Below the pieces are notes generated by a model. It made no database searches. It was not told where the DNA came from and saw nothing but the letters and a program-made list of their open reading frames with translations. The position numbers were made by a program, and so were the translations under genes. 64,000 nt of DNA from Bacteroidota bacterium (lineage in GTDB: Bacteria; Bacteroidota; Bacteroidia; Flavobacteriales; Flavobacteriaceae), in NCBI GenBank assembly GCA_022562895.1, contig JADFOK010000007.1, positions 30,596 through 94,595 on the forward strand, read 5' to 3'. Below, one piece after another: positions 37,931 to 47,881 of this stretch; the first letter of the stretch is position 1, and every line of letters starts with the position of its first letter.

Positions 37931-39244
37931 ATGAAAATATCAGTAATAGGCACAGGTTACGTAGGCCTGGTAACAGGCACCTGTTTTGCCGAAACGGGCA
38001 ACGAAGTTATATGTGTAGACATCGATAAGGATAAAATAGAAAAAATGCGCAGGGGTGTTGTGCCTATTTACGAACCCCATCTTGACGTTTTATTTGAAAG
38101 AAATATTAAAGCAAACCGATTGAAGTTTACTACTTCTTTAGATGAAGGTTTAAAGCATGGCGAGATTATTTTTTTAGCATTGCCTACCCCTGAAGATGAA
38201 GATGGTTCTGCAGATCTTTCATACATTTTAAAAGTATCAGAAGAAATAGGAAGAAAAATAAAAGACTATAAAATTATAGTCGATAAAAGTACCGTACCGG
38301 TAGGTACAGCAGACAAGGTATTTAAGGTGATTGCGAAAAACGCTTCTTGTGATTTTGATGTTGTATCTAACCCAGAGTTTCTTAGAGAAGGTTTTGCAAT
38401 AGATGATTTCTTAAAACCAGAAAGAATTATCATAGGAGCCCATAGCAAAAAAGCTATAAAAATTATGAAAAAACTCTATGATCCTTTTGTGCGATCAGGA
38501 AATCCAATCATAGTAATGGACGAAAAGTCGGCAGAATTAACAAAATATGCAGCCAATTCTTTTCTTGCAACTAAGATTACTTTTATGAATGAGATTGCAA
38601 ATTACTGCGAGAAAGTTGGTGCAGATGTAGACAAGGTAAGAGCAGGTATAGGAACAGATTCCCGAATAGGCAAGCGTTTCTTATTTCCTGGAATTGGTTA
38701 TGGCGGGTCATGTTTTCCAAAAGATGTAAAAGCCCTTCTAAAGGATGGAAACGATAATAATTACAATTTTAAAATACTTAAAGCTGTAATTGAAGTAAAT
38801 GATCACCAAAAAACTATTTTAGTACCAAAAATTGAAGCGTATTTTAAAAATGATATATCTGGAAAAAATATTGCTATTTGGGGGCTTTCTTTTAAACCTG
38901 AAACAGACGATATAAGAGAGGCGCCATCAATTTATTTAATGAAAGCATTACTTAATAAAGGGGCAATACTTACTGTTTACGATCCCGAAGCAATACCAAA
39001 TATTAAAAAAAGATTTGGAGACACCCTTATTTATAAAAACAATATGTACGAGACTATTGAAAATGCCGATGCTTTAGTAATATGTACAGAGTGGAGTATA
39101 TTTAGAACACTTAATTATAAAAAACTTAAAAAGGCACTAATCAATCCTGTAATTTTCGATGGCAGAAACCTGTATAATGTTGAAGATATGCAATCTGAAG
39201 GATTTACGTATATTTCAATAGGAAGAAAGGAAATAAACAAATGA
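37931..39244 (+). CDS. ugd: UDP-glucose 6-dehydrogenase
   Basis: A 437-residue NAD-dependent enzyme that oxidises UDP-glucose to UDP-glucuronate. The N-terminal Rossmann motif is [17 protein letters not shown] (residues 7-23). The active-site cysteine is C261 in [13 protein letters not shown]. The C-terminal [24 protein letters not shown] block (about 314) is present. It feeds the next gene, a UDP-glucuronate decarboxylase, whose start overlaps its stop by four bases. Confidence 0.95.
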   Translation: MKISVIGTGYVGLVTGTCFAETGNEVICVDIDKDKIEKMRRGVVPIYEPHLDVLFERNIKANRLKFTTSLDEGLKHGEIIFLALPTPEDEDGSADLSYILKVSEEIGRKIKDYKIIVDKSTVPVGTADKVFKVIAKNASCDFDVVSNPEFLREGFAIDDFLKPERIIIGAHSKKAIKIMKKLYDPFVRSGNPIIVMDEKSAELTKYAANSFLATKITFMNEIANYCEKVGADVDKVRAGIGTDSRIGKRFLFPGIGYGGSCFPKDVKALLKDGNDNNYNFKILKAVIEVNDHQKTILVPKIEAYFKNDISGKNIAIWGLSFKPETDDIREAPSIYLMKALLNKGAILTVYDPEAIPNIKKRFGDTLIYKNNMYETIENADALVICTEWSIFRTLNYKKLKKALINPVIFDGRNLYNVEDMQSEGFTYISIGRKEINK

Positions 39245-40227
39245 AAAAAAGGGTATTAATTACTGGAGCAGCTGGGTTTTTAGGATCACATCTTTGCGAC
39301 AAGTTTATAGGTGAAGACTATGAAGTAATAGGAATGGATAACCTTATTACAGGAGATATTAAAAATATAAAACACCTTTTTAATCTTAAAAACTTTCAAT
39401 TTTATAATCACGATGTAACTGAATTTGTTGATGTTCCTGGGCAATTAGACTATATCCTTCATTTTGCTTCACCCGCAAGCCCAATCGATTATTTGAAAAT
39501 ACCTATTCAAACATTAAAAGTAAGCTCCTTGGGGACTCATAACCTATTGGGTCTTGCAAAAGAAAAGAAAGCACGTATTCTAATTGCTTCAACATCTGAA
39601 GTATATGGAGATCCTTTAGTTCATCCTCAAAGTGAAGAATATTATGGGAATGTTAACACTATAGGTCCGCGCGGAGTTTATGATGAAGCAAAAAGATTTC
39701 AGGAATCTATAACTATGGCCTATCATCGTTTTCATGGTTTAGAGACACGAATAGCACGAATATTTAACACCTATGGGTCTAGAATGCGTCTTAACGACGG
39801 GAGAGTAATTCCGGCATTTATTGGTCAGGCACTTCGGGGAGAAGACTTAACAGTATTTGGTGATGGACTTCAAACACGTTCCTTTTGTTATGTAGACGAC
39901 GAAATAGAGGGGTTATATCGATTATTGTTGAGTGATTATTCTTTGCCGGTCAATATTGGTAATCCGGATGAAATAACCATTTTAGACTTTGCCAAGGAAA
40001 TTATAAAATTAACGAACTCCAATCAAAAAATTGTGTTTAAACCTCTACCAAAAGATGATCCTCTTCAAAGAAAACCGGATATATCGAAAGCAATTGCTAT
40101 TTTAGGCTGGAAGCCAAAAATATCAAGAGAAGAGGGAATGAAAAAAACCTTTGAGTATTTTAAAGGCCTTTCTAAAGAAGAGTTGTTTAAAAGCGAACAT
40201 AAAGATTTCTCAAAGCATATAAAATAA
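39241..40227 (+). CDS. UDP-glucuronate decarboxylase (UDP-xylose synthase-like)
   Basis: A 328-residue SDR. The NAD-binding motif is [14 protein letters not shown] (residues 7-20). [27 protein letters not shown] (split by position 75-101), [18 protein letters not shown] and the [10 protein letters not shown] block are the classic UXS signature. It would decarboxylate UDP-glucuronate to UDP-xylose. It is coupled to ugd by a four-base overlap, so a pentose in the polymer is likely. Confidence 0.92.
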   Translation: MKKRVLITGAAGFLGSHLCDKFIGEDYEVIGMDNLITGDIKNIKHLFNLKNFQFYNHDVTEFVDVPGQLDYILHFASPASPIDYLKIPIQTLKVSSLGTHNLLGLAKEKKARILIASTSEVYGDPLVHPQSEEYYGNVNTIGPRGVYDEAKRFQESITMAYHRFHGLETRIARIFNTYGSRMRLNDGRVIPAFIGQALRGEDLTVFGDGLQTRSFCYVDDEIEGLYRLLLSDYSLPVNIGNPDEITILDFAKEIIKLTNSNQKIVFKPLPKDDPLQRKPDISKAIAILGWKPKISREEGMKKTFEYFKGLSKEELFKSEHKDFSKHIK

Positions 40228-40233
40228 TAGAGA

Positions 40234-41589
40234 ATGATATTTAAAAGAGGGAGATATTCGGGTTTCTTAAGACCAATTTCATATGTAATTGATCTTTTAG
40301 TAATTTGTGTTTTAGCTCAACAATTTTTCTCTGATAGCAATCAATATATACAATATGTAGTTTTTATATCCATTTCCTGGATTATTGTATCATTACGCTC
40401 TAACTTTTATGAGATTTATAGATTTACAAAAGTTGTTAAGATTGTTACCCTAATAGGTAAGCAATCAGTTTTATTTACAGTATTGGTTTTTGCTTTTTTC
40501 GGTTTTTTTAAAGATATAGATAGATATACAATGGATATATCTAAGTATGTAATATATGTCTTTGGTCTTATTTCTCTTTTTAAGCTTGCTATATATTATT
40601 TACTGAAAAAGTATCGGGTTTTACTAGGAGGAAATTTTAGAAGAGTTATAATCATAGGGCTTAATAAAAAAACCGATCAACTCAGAAAGTTTTTTACAGA
40701 CAACCCTGAATATGGATATAAGTTTTATAAGACATTCGATTTTAATAATAAAAAAGCACCTACTATTGATGAAGCTTTTACCTTTGTAATAAAAAATAAT
40801 ATCGATGAAATATATTGCTCTATTGCCGAACTTTCAGATGAGCAAATGCAAAAAATCATTGATTTTGCAGATAATAATCTTAAAATTTTAAAATTTATTC
40901 CTGATAATAAAGAAATTTACTCAAAAAGGCTTGACTATAACTATTATGGGTTTTTACCCATAATATCACTACGACAAATTCCTTTAGAAAATCCGGTTAA
41001 TAAATTTATAAAGCGTTCATTTGATATCATAGCTTCACTTATAATTATTGTTGGTGTTTTATCCTGGTTAACACCCCTATTGGGATTAATTATAAAAATC
41101 GAATCAAAAGGACCTGTTTTTTTTAAACAAAAAAGAAACGGTCTGGACTATAAAGAATTTTACTGTTTCAAATTTCGATCAATGACCCCAAACCCCTTAG
41201 CTCACTTACATCAGGTTACCAAAGATGATGAACGAATAACTAAAGTGGGTAAAATTATACGAAAAACCAGTATTGACGAATTACCTCAGTTTATTAACGT
41301 CTTAAAGGGAGAGATGTCGGTTGTTGGGCCAAGACCTCATATGGTAAGCCATACTCACATGTATGCGGAGAAAATAGATAAATTCATGGTGCGTCATTTC
41401 ATTAAACCAGGAATTACCGGATTAGCTCAAGTAAGTGGATATCGAGGTGAGGTAGAAGACGATAGTTTTATCGCAAATCGCGTGAAATATGACATCTTTT
41501 ATCTTGAAAACTGGTCCTTGATATTAGATTTAAAAATCTTTTTTCAGACTATATATAATTCATTGCGTGGAGACGAAAAAGCGTATTAA
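40234..41589 (+). CDS. Polyprenyl glycosylphosphotransferase (WcaJ-like)
   Basis: A 451-residue initiating enzyme of surface polysaccharide synthesis. It has four N-terminal helices (to about 130), a CoA-binding-like Rossmann domain (about 135-240) and, after a fifth hydrophobic segment (about 265), the catalytic domain. The latter includes KRSFDIIAS, KFRSM, RKTSIDELPQFINVLKGEMS and VVGPRPH, as in the bac_transf family. It moves a hexose-1-phosphate to undecaprenyl phosphate. It follows UXS by six bases; the GT2 gene overlaps its 3' end. Confidence 0.93.
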   Translation: MIFKRGRYSGFLRPISYVIDLLVICVLAQQFFSDSNQYIQYVVFISISWIIVSLRSNFYEIYRFTKVVKIVTLIGKQSVLFTVLVFAFFGFFKDIDRYTMDISKYVIYVFGLISLFKLAIYYLLKKYRVLLGGNFRRVIIIGLNKKTDQLRKFFTDNPEYGYKFYKTFDFNNKKAPTIDEAFTFVIKNNIDEIYCSIAELSDEQMQKIIDFADNNLKILKFIPDNKEIYSKRLDYNYYGFLPIISLRQIPLENPVNKFIKRSFDIIASLIIIVGVLSWLTPLLGLIIKIESKGPVFFKQKRNGLDYKEFYCFKFRSMTPNPLAHLHQVTKDDERITKVGKIIRKTSIDELPQFINVLKGEMSVVGPRPHMVSHTHMYAEKIDKFMVRHFIKPGITGLAQVSGYRGEVEDDSFIANRVKYDIFYLENWSLILDLKIFFQTIYNSLRGDEKAY

Positions 41590-42367
41590 TATAACCAATC
41601 ACCCACTTGTTTCTATTATAACTCCTCTTTATAATGCCGAAAAGTTTATAGCAGAGACCATATCTAGTATACAAAAACAAAGCTACTCTAATTGGGAGCA
41701 TATTATTGTAGATGATGCCTCTCAAGATAATTCTGTTTCAATTGCTGAAAACTTTGCTTCTAAAGATCCTAGAATACATATTATAAAACAGACTAACAAT
41801 ACAGGTCCGGCATCTTGTAGAAACCATGCCACAAAAGTTGCTAAAGGCACTTACATTGCTTTTATAGACTCAGATGATCTATGGGATACCCAAAAGTTAA
41901 AAGAACAACTTCAATTTATGATGTCTAATAAATGTTTGGTTTCTTATACCAGCTATTTACAAATTGACGAAGAGGGGCAAACCCTTAATAAACGCATTAC
42001 GGCTCTACCTTATTTATCATATAGAAAACAACATAGAAACAACTATATTGGTAATCTTACAGGTATGTATAATACAAAAGTACTTGGTAAAATATTTGCT
42101 CCAAATATTCGAAAGAGACAAGACTGGGCGGTCTGGCTAGAAGCAATAAAACGAAGTAAAAAACCAGCTTTGGGAATACAAGAAGATTTAGCATATTATA
42201 GAGTTCGAAAAGGCTCTATGAGTTCTAATAAAATTAATCTTGTAAAGTATAATTTTCATTTTTATAAAAATCATTTAGGACATTCATTAGGCGCTTCATT
42301 GTTTTATTTACTACGATTCCTTTTCGAATATTTTTTAATTAGACCAAGACAGATCAAGAGATTATAA
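41567..42367 (+). CDS. Glycosyltransferase family 2
   Basis: A 266-residue GT-A enzyme. The N-terminal motif is VSIITPLYNAEKFIAETISS (residues 15-34), with VDDASQD and the DXD-type FIDSDDLWD (about 100-108). The catalytic domain is complete; the C-terminal end is a basic amphipathic region. Start is GTG, overlapping the WcaJ-like gene by 23 bases. It ends convergent with the AMP-ligase-like gene, overlapping its stop by six bases, which marks the 3' end of the polysaccharide locus. Confidence 0.9.
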   Translation: METKKRINITNHPLVSIITPLYNAEKFIAETISSIQKQSYSNWEHIIVDDASQDNSVSIAENFASKDPRIHIIKQTNNTGPASCRNHATKVAKGTYIAFIDSDDLWDTQKLKEQLQFMMSNKCLVSYTSYLQIDEEGQTLNKRITALPYLSYRKQHRNNYIGNLTGMYNTKVLGKIFAPNIRKRQDWAVWLEAIKRSKKPALGIQEDLAYYRVRKGSMSSNKINLVKYNFHFYKNHLGHSLGASLFYLLRFLFEYFLIRPRQIKRL

Positions 42368-43672
42368 GTATGAAATAAACTGTTTCAACTTCCCTCGACG
42401 ACTTCGGTCAAGAATAGAAACACGTTCAAAAATAAGAGTTAGGCCTTCTTCAAGATATTTATAAAGACCATTTTCTATAGTTTTAGATTCCTGTGAAGTT
42501 AATTTTCTTTCAGAAACATATAGAATTTTAAAGGTATTTATTGTTATTTGTTCTACAACAAATTCCTTAACATTTCCATCGTTTTCAATTACATTTTTAG
42601 TTACATAATAAAATGTAAGTCCCGGTACGATTTTTCCACTCGGTAATTTTGCTACATCGTTAGTCCGACCAATTAATTGTTGTAAAACAGGTTTTTTAAA
42701 AGTGCTGTCCTTTGATAAAATTCCTGTGTCCCCAATGTCGTATCTAATTAGAGGATGTGCTTTATTATATAAAGAAGTAATTACGATCCTTCCGGATTCT
42801 CCATAAGGTAATGGCTGGTCATTGTCGTCCATAATCTCTACATATAGAGTTTCACTGTTAACTATAAACTCATCTTTTTTGTTAGTAAAGGCGATCAGAT
42901 CGAGTTCCGCGGCTCCATATTCATTTACAATAGGCACTCCAAATGTTGTTTGGAGTAGTTCTTTATCACTATCATATAGCATTTCACTTGTGACAATGCA
43001 ATATTTTAAAGTTGGACAAACAGAAGTTAAAACTATATTTTTTTGTTTCAGAAATTTAGCAAATAATACTATTGAACTAGTATACCCGTTGATATAGAAA
43101 AATTTTTTTCTTTTGAAAACCTTTAGAAATACTTCAAGCTTTTCATTTGAAAGATTAAAAACAGGAAATCGATATCGAGAACTCAAACGGTCTTTTAAAC
43201 GTTCTTTTTGATACCCTAAAATACCTAAGGGAATACCATAAAAGCGGGCTTGTAATGTTGAATTAAAATTGATATTAAACCAATCAAAACGATTTATGAT
43301 TTCTGCCCATGTCAAGGCATGACAAAATTTATCCTTAGCAAAAATAAACGGATGTCCACTAGAACCCGATGTTTTATTTACATAACTATTTTTTTTTGTA
43401 AAACCACTGGATAAGCGTTCTTGTAGAGGTTTTTGTAAATCACTCTTTAGCATAACGGGAACCTCAAGCCATTGGGTGATGGAATTATTGCCTACAAGCG
43501 ATTGATACATAGGATTTTCGCGTATATGATAGTTTACGATTTTTTGTCTTTGCTCACTAACATAATCTTCAAACCGAGTCTCCGGAATTTGCTGAATTTT
43601 AAGCAATTTTTTTTTGGCTTCAGATAAAGGATAACCATTAATACGTAATGTAATTTCAAACAAATTCAACAC
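42362..43672 (-). CDS. Adenylate-forming ligase, phenylacetate-CoA ligase (CapK-like) family
   Basis: A 436-residue member of the AMP-binding superfamily, of the subgroup found in capsule loci as CapK. The phosphate loop is NKTSGSSGHPF (about residues 97-107). EYGAAELDLIAF (about 255) and HPLIRYDIGDTG (about 310) are family motifs. What it adenylates is unknown. The annotated start is GTG; the upstream CAAAnnTA element would start transcription inside it, so a start two codons later (TTG) or translation of a leaderless message should be considered. Confidence 0.82.
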   Translation of the reverse strand: MLNLFEITLRINGYPLSEAKKKLLKIQQIPETRFEDYVSEQRQKIVNYHIRENPMYQSLVGNNSITQWLEVPVMLKSDLQKPLQERLSSGFTKKNSYVNKTSGSSGHPFIFAKDKFCHALTWAEIINRFDWFNINFNSTLQARFYGIPLGILGYQKERLKDRLSSRYRFPVFNLSNEKLEVFLKVFKRKKFFYINGYTSSIVLFAKFLKQKNIVLTSVCPTLKYCIVTSEMLYDSDKELLQTTFGVPIVNEYGAAELDLIAFTNKKDEFIVNSETLYVEIMDDNDQPLPYGESGRIVITSLYNKAHPLIRYDIGDTGILSKDSTFKKPVLQQLIGRTNDVAKLPSGKIVPGLTFYYVTKNVIENDGNVKEFVVEQITINTFKILYVSERKLTSQESKTIENGLYKYLEEGLTLIFERVSILDRSRRGKLKQFISYL

Positions 43673-43679
43673 AAAAATA
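43672..43679 (-). promoter_or_regulatory. Candidate -7 element for the CapK-like gene
   Basis: On the minus strand this reads TATTTTTG. A TTTG (minus strand) lies 16 bases further upstream at 43696-43699, a little closer than the usual 19-20. It abuts the GTG start codon. Confidence 0.33.
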
Positions 43680-43703
43680 TTAGGGGTTCAATTTACAAAC
43701 AAT

Positions 43704-43711
43704 TATTTTTG
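43704..43711 (+). promoter_or_regulatory. Candidate -7 element for purD
   Basis: TATTTTTG matches TAnnTTTG and lies 23 bases before the purD ATG. It is divergent from the minus-strand element at 43672-43679. Confidence 0.4.
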
Positions 43712-43734
43712 AAGCCGAATCAAAACTCACTCTT

Positions 43735-45009
43735 ATGAATATTTTAATATTGGGCTCTGGAGGTCGTGAGCATTCTTTTGCACACAAGATTATTCAAAGT
43801 AGTCATTGCGACCAACTCTTTGTAGCTCCAGGGAATGCGGGCACTGCTTTAATAGCAACTAATATATCTCTTTCAGTAAACGATTTTGAAGCCATTAAAA
43901 AGTGTGTTCTCAATAACAATATTAAAATGGTTCTTGTGGGTCCAGAAGATCCATTGGTTAAAGGTATTGCCAATTATTTTGCAGAATCTGAAAGCCTTCA
44001 GGATGTTATGCTTATTGGCCCGTCTAAACAAGGAGCATTACTTGAAGGCAGTAAAGGGCGCGCTAAAGAGTTTATGACGGATCATAATATCCCTACTGCT
44101 AATTATCAAAGCTTTACAAAAGAATCTCTAGAAAACGGGAAAAAGTTTCTGGAAACTTTAAAACCACCCTATGTATTAAAAGCCGATGGGCTTGCTGCAG
44201 GAAAAGGAGTGTTAATTTTAAACAATTTAGAAGAAGCAAAACAAGAACTAGAAAACATGCTTACTCATAGTAAATTTGGAGTTGCCAGTGAAAAAGTTGT
44301 AATTGAAGAATTTCTTGACGGAATTGAGCTTAGTGTTTTTGTACTTACAGATGGAATACATTATAAAATTCTACCCACCGCAAAAGATTATAAGAGAATA
44401 GGTGAAGGTGATACCGGACTTAACACTGGTGGTATGGGAGCCATATCTCCGGTTCCTTTTGTCGATAAAAGATTGATGCAAAAAATTGAAAATACAATTG
44501 TAAAGCCAAGCATACTCGGACTGAATAAAGAACAAATTGACTATAAAGGATTTTTATTTATTGGACTTATAAATGTAAACAACGAACCTTTTGTAATTGA
44601 ATATAACGTACGCATGGGTGACCCCGAAACTGAAGTTGTACTTCCTCGTATAAAAAGTGATTTGGTAGAGTTATTAGAAGCGACTTTCCTTCAAAGATTG
44701 GACCAAGTAGAATTGAAAATTGATGATCGTGCAGCAGCCACTGTTATGGTAGTTTCGGGGGGCTATCCTGAAGATTATGAAAAAGGCAATGAAATTACAG
44801 GAATAAGCGACGTAAAAGAATCTATTATTTTTCATGCGGGTACTACACAAAAAAAAGGTAAAATAGTAACCAATGGCGGAAGAGTATTAGCAATTACCAC
44901 TTTAGATTTAAACTACAAAGAGGCACTAAAAAAATCGTATCAAAACATAAAAAAACTACATTTTAACACGATGTATTATCGTAGGGATATAGGATTTGAT
45001 TTATCCTAA
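43735..45009 (+). CDS. purD: Phosphoribosylamine--glycine ligase
   Basis: A 424-residue ATP-grasp enzyme of purine synthesis. The N-terminal motif is LILGSGGREHSFAHKI (residues 4-19). The ATP-binding region has LKADGLAAGKGV (about 146-157), and the GDTGLNTGGMGAISPVP and EYNVRMGDPETEVVLPR blocks follow. It condenses phosphoribosylamine with glycine. Its 3' end overlaps the small DUF6341-like gene on the other strand by nine bases. Confidence 0.97.
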   Translation: MNILILGSGGREHSFAHKIIQSSHCDQLFVAPGNAGTALIATNISLSVNDFEAIKKCVLNNNIKMVLVGPEDPLVKGIANYFAESESLQDVMLIGPSKQGALLEGSKGRAKEFMTDHNIPTANYQSFTKESLENGKKFLETLKPPYVLKADGLAAGKGVLILNNLEEAKQELENMLTHSKFGVASEKVVIEEFLDGIELSVFVLTDGIHYKILPTAKDYKRIGEGDTGLNTGGMGAISPVPFVDKRLMQKIENTIVKPSILGLNKEQIDYKGFLFIGLINVNNEPFVIEYNVRMGDPETEVVLPRIKSDLVELLEATFLQRLDQVELKIDDRAAATVMVVSGGYPEDYEKGNEITGISDVKESIIFHAGTTQKKGKIVTNGGRVLAITTLDLNYKEALKKSYQNIKKLHFNTMYYRRDIGFDLS

Positions 45010-45237
45010 AAAAGAGTGAGATGTAGAGCTGCGATCTTCTTCTCCAGATACATTTACTTTATAAAGTATTGCCATCCAATAAAAGAAACCACAAAAACCA
45101 GTTGCAATTATAAGCCACGATACCATATTGCTTAGTACCCAGCTTTCGGGAGCAATATTTCTTAATGCATCGTAAGGAGCAAATGCAAAATTCTCAAAAA
45201 AAGACTGTATTCCTTCAAAAAAACCTTTCCAAGTCAT
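45001..45237 (-). CDS. Small membrane protein (DUF6341-like)
   Basis: A 78-residue protein with one membrane helix (about 36-59, MVSWLIIATGFCGFFYWMAILY). The C-terminal tail ends HSFLG. The sequence (GFFEGIQSFFENFAFAPYDALR) matches my memory of DUF6341 proteins of Flavobacteriia, which lie between purD and a DUF6427 gene, as here. Function is unknown. It overlaps the purD 3' end. Confidence 0.7.
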   Translation of the reverse strand: MTWKGFFEGIQSFFENFAFAPYDALRNIAPESWVLSNMVSWLIIATGFCGFFYWMAILYKVNVSGEEDRSSTSHSFLG

Positions 45238-45256
45238 ATCTTTATATTAATGACTG

Positions 45257-45264
45257 CAAAAGTA
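45257..45264 (-). promoter_or_regulatory. Candidate -7 element for the DUF6341-like gene
   Basis: On the minus strand this reads TACTTTTG, matching TAnnTTTG, 20 bases before the start. There is no clear -33 TTTG. Confidence 0.37.
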
Positions 45265-45277
45265 TAAATTAAGAACC

Positions 45278-46204
45278 ATGCTTACAAGCTTTTTTGGCAA
45301 ATCTAAGCCCATTAATTTTTTAATCGTAAGCTTATATCTAATTACAGGGTATGTTTTTTGGGTATTTACCGGTCATGGGGAGATAATAAACTTTCAAATA
45401 ATATTAAAACATTTATTATTCGCATCACTTTACCTGTTTTCATTGTTTTTATTTGATTTTATTAACAGGAAAAATGGCCTTACCAAAACCAACACTTATT
45501 CTATCTTATTATTTTGTTGTTTTATAGTTATGATACCTGTTATTTTTTCTGATAGAAATATCTTAATTTCCAACTTGTTTTTACTTTTAGCCCTTAGAAG
45601 GATATTAAGCTTATCATCTGAAAGGAAAATAAACAAAAAAATATTAGACGCTTCTCTATGGATTACGGTTGCTTCTCTTTTTTATTTTTGGAGCCTTTTG
45701 TTTTTTATAATCTTATTTATAGCAATACTACAAAAACCCTCAAAAAATTATAGGCAAGTACTCATTCCGTTTATCGGATTTTTTACTGTCTTTACTCTAA
45801 TAACATCATATCAAATACTGTGGAATGATTCATTTCTTTGGTTTTTGAATTTAGACACAACAATTGGCACTGATTTTAAAGAATATAAATCACTTTCTAT
45901 ATTCATTCCGATTTTAGTTATATCAACACTTATTATTTGGACACTTATTAATAGATTTTTAATGTTTTCTTCAATATTAAAAAAAAATAAACCTAACTAT
46001 ATTATTATGTTCATTGTATTGATGACAAGTATTTTAATTACTATGTTAACAAATGAAAAAACAGGAGCAGAATTATTCTTTATTATCGCCCCTTTAGCAA
46101 TTATTACTGCTAATTATATTGAAAATAGTATGACCTATTGGTTCAAAGAACTTCTTTTATGGTCTGTAGTATTTCTTCCTGTTTTTATATTTTTACTTGA
46201 ATAA
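45278..46204 (+). CDS. Polytopic membrane protein (DUF6427-like)
   Basis: A 308-residue protein with about eight to ten hydrophobic helices and very little soluble text. The opening MLTSFFGKSKPINFLIVSLY fits DUF6427 of Flavobacteriia as I recall it. Its function is unknown. It is divergent from the DUF6341-like gene, and the orphan adenine methylase begins 34 bases after its stop. Confidence 0.68.
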   Translation: MLTSFFGKSKPINFLIVSLYLITGYVFWVFTGHGEIINFQIILKHLLFASLYLFSLFLFDFINRKNGLTKTNTYSILLFCCFIVMIPVIFSDRNILISNLFLLLALRRILSLSSERKINKKILDASLWITVASLFYFWSLLFFIILFIAILQKPSKNYRQVLIPFIGFFTVFTLITSYQILWNDSFLWFLNLDTTIGTDFKEYKSLSIFIPILVISTLIIWTLINRFLMFSSILKKNKPNYIIMFIVLMTSILITMLTNEKTGAELFFIIAPLAIITANYIENSMTYWFKELLLWSVVFLPVFIFLLE

Positions 46205-46238
46205 TAAAAGCCTTATATGTTCTAATTTAAGATGTAAA

Positions 46239-47246
46239 ATGAATTACATAGGATCCAAACATAGACTTTCATCGTTTATTTCTGAAACGATCGTTAACAT
46301 TTCCGGAGAAGATTTATCTCAAAAGACTTTTTGTGATCTTTTTGCCGGGACAGGAGTAATTGGGTGCATTTTTAAACCCATTGTAAAGAAGGTTATTGCG
46401 AACGATATTGAATATTACAGCTATGTATTAATCAGAAATTATATAGGCAATCATTCTGCTATATCATCTAAAGAATTAATTGAAGAACTAAATATATTAA
46501 AAGGCTCCAAAGGGTTTGTTTTTGAAGAATACTCTCAAGGAGGAACAGCTGGCCGTAATTATTTTACTTTAGAAAACGGACAAAAAATTGATGCGGTCAG
46601 GAGTTGTATAGAAAATTGGAAAATCAATAATAAAATATCTGAAAATCAATATTATTTCTTGTTGGCATCACTACTTGAAAGTGCAGATAAAATCGCAAAT
46701 ACAGCTTCTGTATATGGAGCATATTTAAAGGATATAAAAGCATCGGCAACCAATAAAATGGTGATAAAACCAGCCGTTTTTCAAGAAACAGAAAAAAATC
46801 ATGAGGTTTATCAGCAGGACAGTAACCAGCTGATTAGAAATATAGAAGGCGATATACTTTATTTAGATCCACCCTACAATGCTCGTCAGTATGGTGCTAA
46901 TTACCATCTGCTAAATACTATTGCAAAATATGATACTTTTGTCCCCAAGGGTAAAACAGGATTACCCACCTATTATAAAAGTGATTATTGTAGAAAAAAT
47001 GAAGTGTTAGATACATTTACCGATTTGATAAATAAAGCACAATTTCAATATATATTTTTAAGTTATAATAACGAAGGATTAATGTCATCAGAAATTATTA
47101 AAAAAACAATGAAACGATTTGGAAAATATAGTTTTGTGATAAAAAATTACCAACGTTTTAAAGCCGATAAAACCGAAAACCGAAACCATAAAGCGATTCA
47201 CACAGAAGAATATTTGCACATTTTAGAGAAACCAATTTACCACTAA
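46239..47246 (+). CDS. Orphan D12-class DNA adenine methyltransferase
   Basis: A 335-residue enzyme. I choose ATG 46239 because MNYIGSKHRLSSFI is the family start; a TTG 42 bases upstream would add an unlikely cysteine-rich lead. Motif I is FAGTG (residues 35-39) and motif IV is DPPYN (210-214), in that order, as in MethyltransfD12/Dam-like N6-adenine enzymes. The target site cannot be read. No restriction endonuclease gene lies next to it, so it looks solitary; its neighbours are a membrane protein and DUF4254. Confidence 0.87.
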   Translation: MNYIGSKHRLSSFISETIVNISGEDLSQKTFCDLFAGTGVIGCIFKPIVKKVIANDIEYYSYVLIRNYIGNHSAISSKELIEELNILKGSKGFVFEEYSQGGTAGRNYFTLENGQKIDAVRSCIENWKINNKISENQYYFLLASLLESADKIANTASVYGAYLKDIKASATNKMVIKPAVFQETEKNHEVYQQDSNQLIRNIEGDILYLDPPYNARQYGANYHLLNTIAKYDTFVPKGKTGLPTYYKSDYCRKNEVLDTFTDLINKAQFQYIFLSYNNEGLMSSEIIKKTMKRFGKYSFVIKNYQRFKADKTENRNHKAIHTEEYLHILEKPIYH

Positions 47247-47257
47247 TAATAAAAATT

Positions 47258-47866
47258 ATGTTTTCAGATAAAGCAAATCGTATTTTTCAAGAAGTAATTG
47301 AAAAATATCATATAGATGACAATGTGGACCAACCTTTTAATAACCCTTACGACGAAGGAACTCAATTACTTGAGATGTTATTATACAGAAAATGTTGGAT
47401 AGACACTGTACAATGGCATTATGAAGATATTATTAGAGACCCAAATATTGATCCAGTTGTTGCACTCTCTTTAAAACGGAAAATTGATGCGTCCAATCAG
47501 GACCGCACCGATATGGTAGAATATATTGATAGTTATTTTCTAAAAAAAAATAATGCTGTTGTAGTATTAGAAAATGCTACTGTTAATACAGAAAGCCCGG
47601 CCTGGGGAATCGACAGACTTTCAATTCTTGCTTTAAAAGTATTTCATATGCATGAAGAAGCTACTCGAGAAGATGCAACAAACGAACATCGTTCGAACTG
47701 TGAAATAAAGTTAAAGGTGTTACTTGAACAGCGCGTTGATTTAAGTACTGCTATTGATCAGTTATTGGATGATATATCACAGGGGAGAAAATATATGAAA
47801 GTATATAAGCAAATGAAGATGTATAACGATGATGAGTTAAATCCTGTGTTACGAAATCTGAAGTAG
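47258..47866 (+). CDS. DUF4254 family protein
   Basis: A 202-residue soluble, helical protein. The text PYDEGTQLLEMLLYRKCWIDTVQWHYEDIIRDPNI (split over about residues 29-63) and RKIDASNQDRTDMVEYIDS is typical of DUF4254. The function is unknown, but the domain is often next to heptosyltransferase-like genes, as here: a GT9 gene starts 15 bases downstream. It may thus help LPS core synthesis, by association only. Confidence 0.85.
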   Translation: MFSDKANRIFQEVIEKYHIDDNVDQPFNNPYDEGTQLLEMLLYRKCWIDTVQWHYEDIIRDPNIDPVVALSLKRKIDASNQDRTDMVEYIDSYFLKKNNAVVVLENATVNTESPAWGIDRLSILALKVFHMHEEATREDATNEHRSNCEIKLKVLLEQRVDLSTAIDQLLDDISQGRKYMKVYKQMKMYNDDELNPVLRNLK

Positions 47867-47881
47867 AGGTTTGTGTAAATA

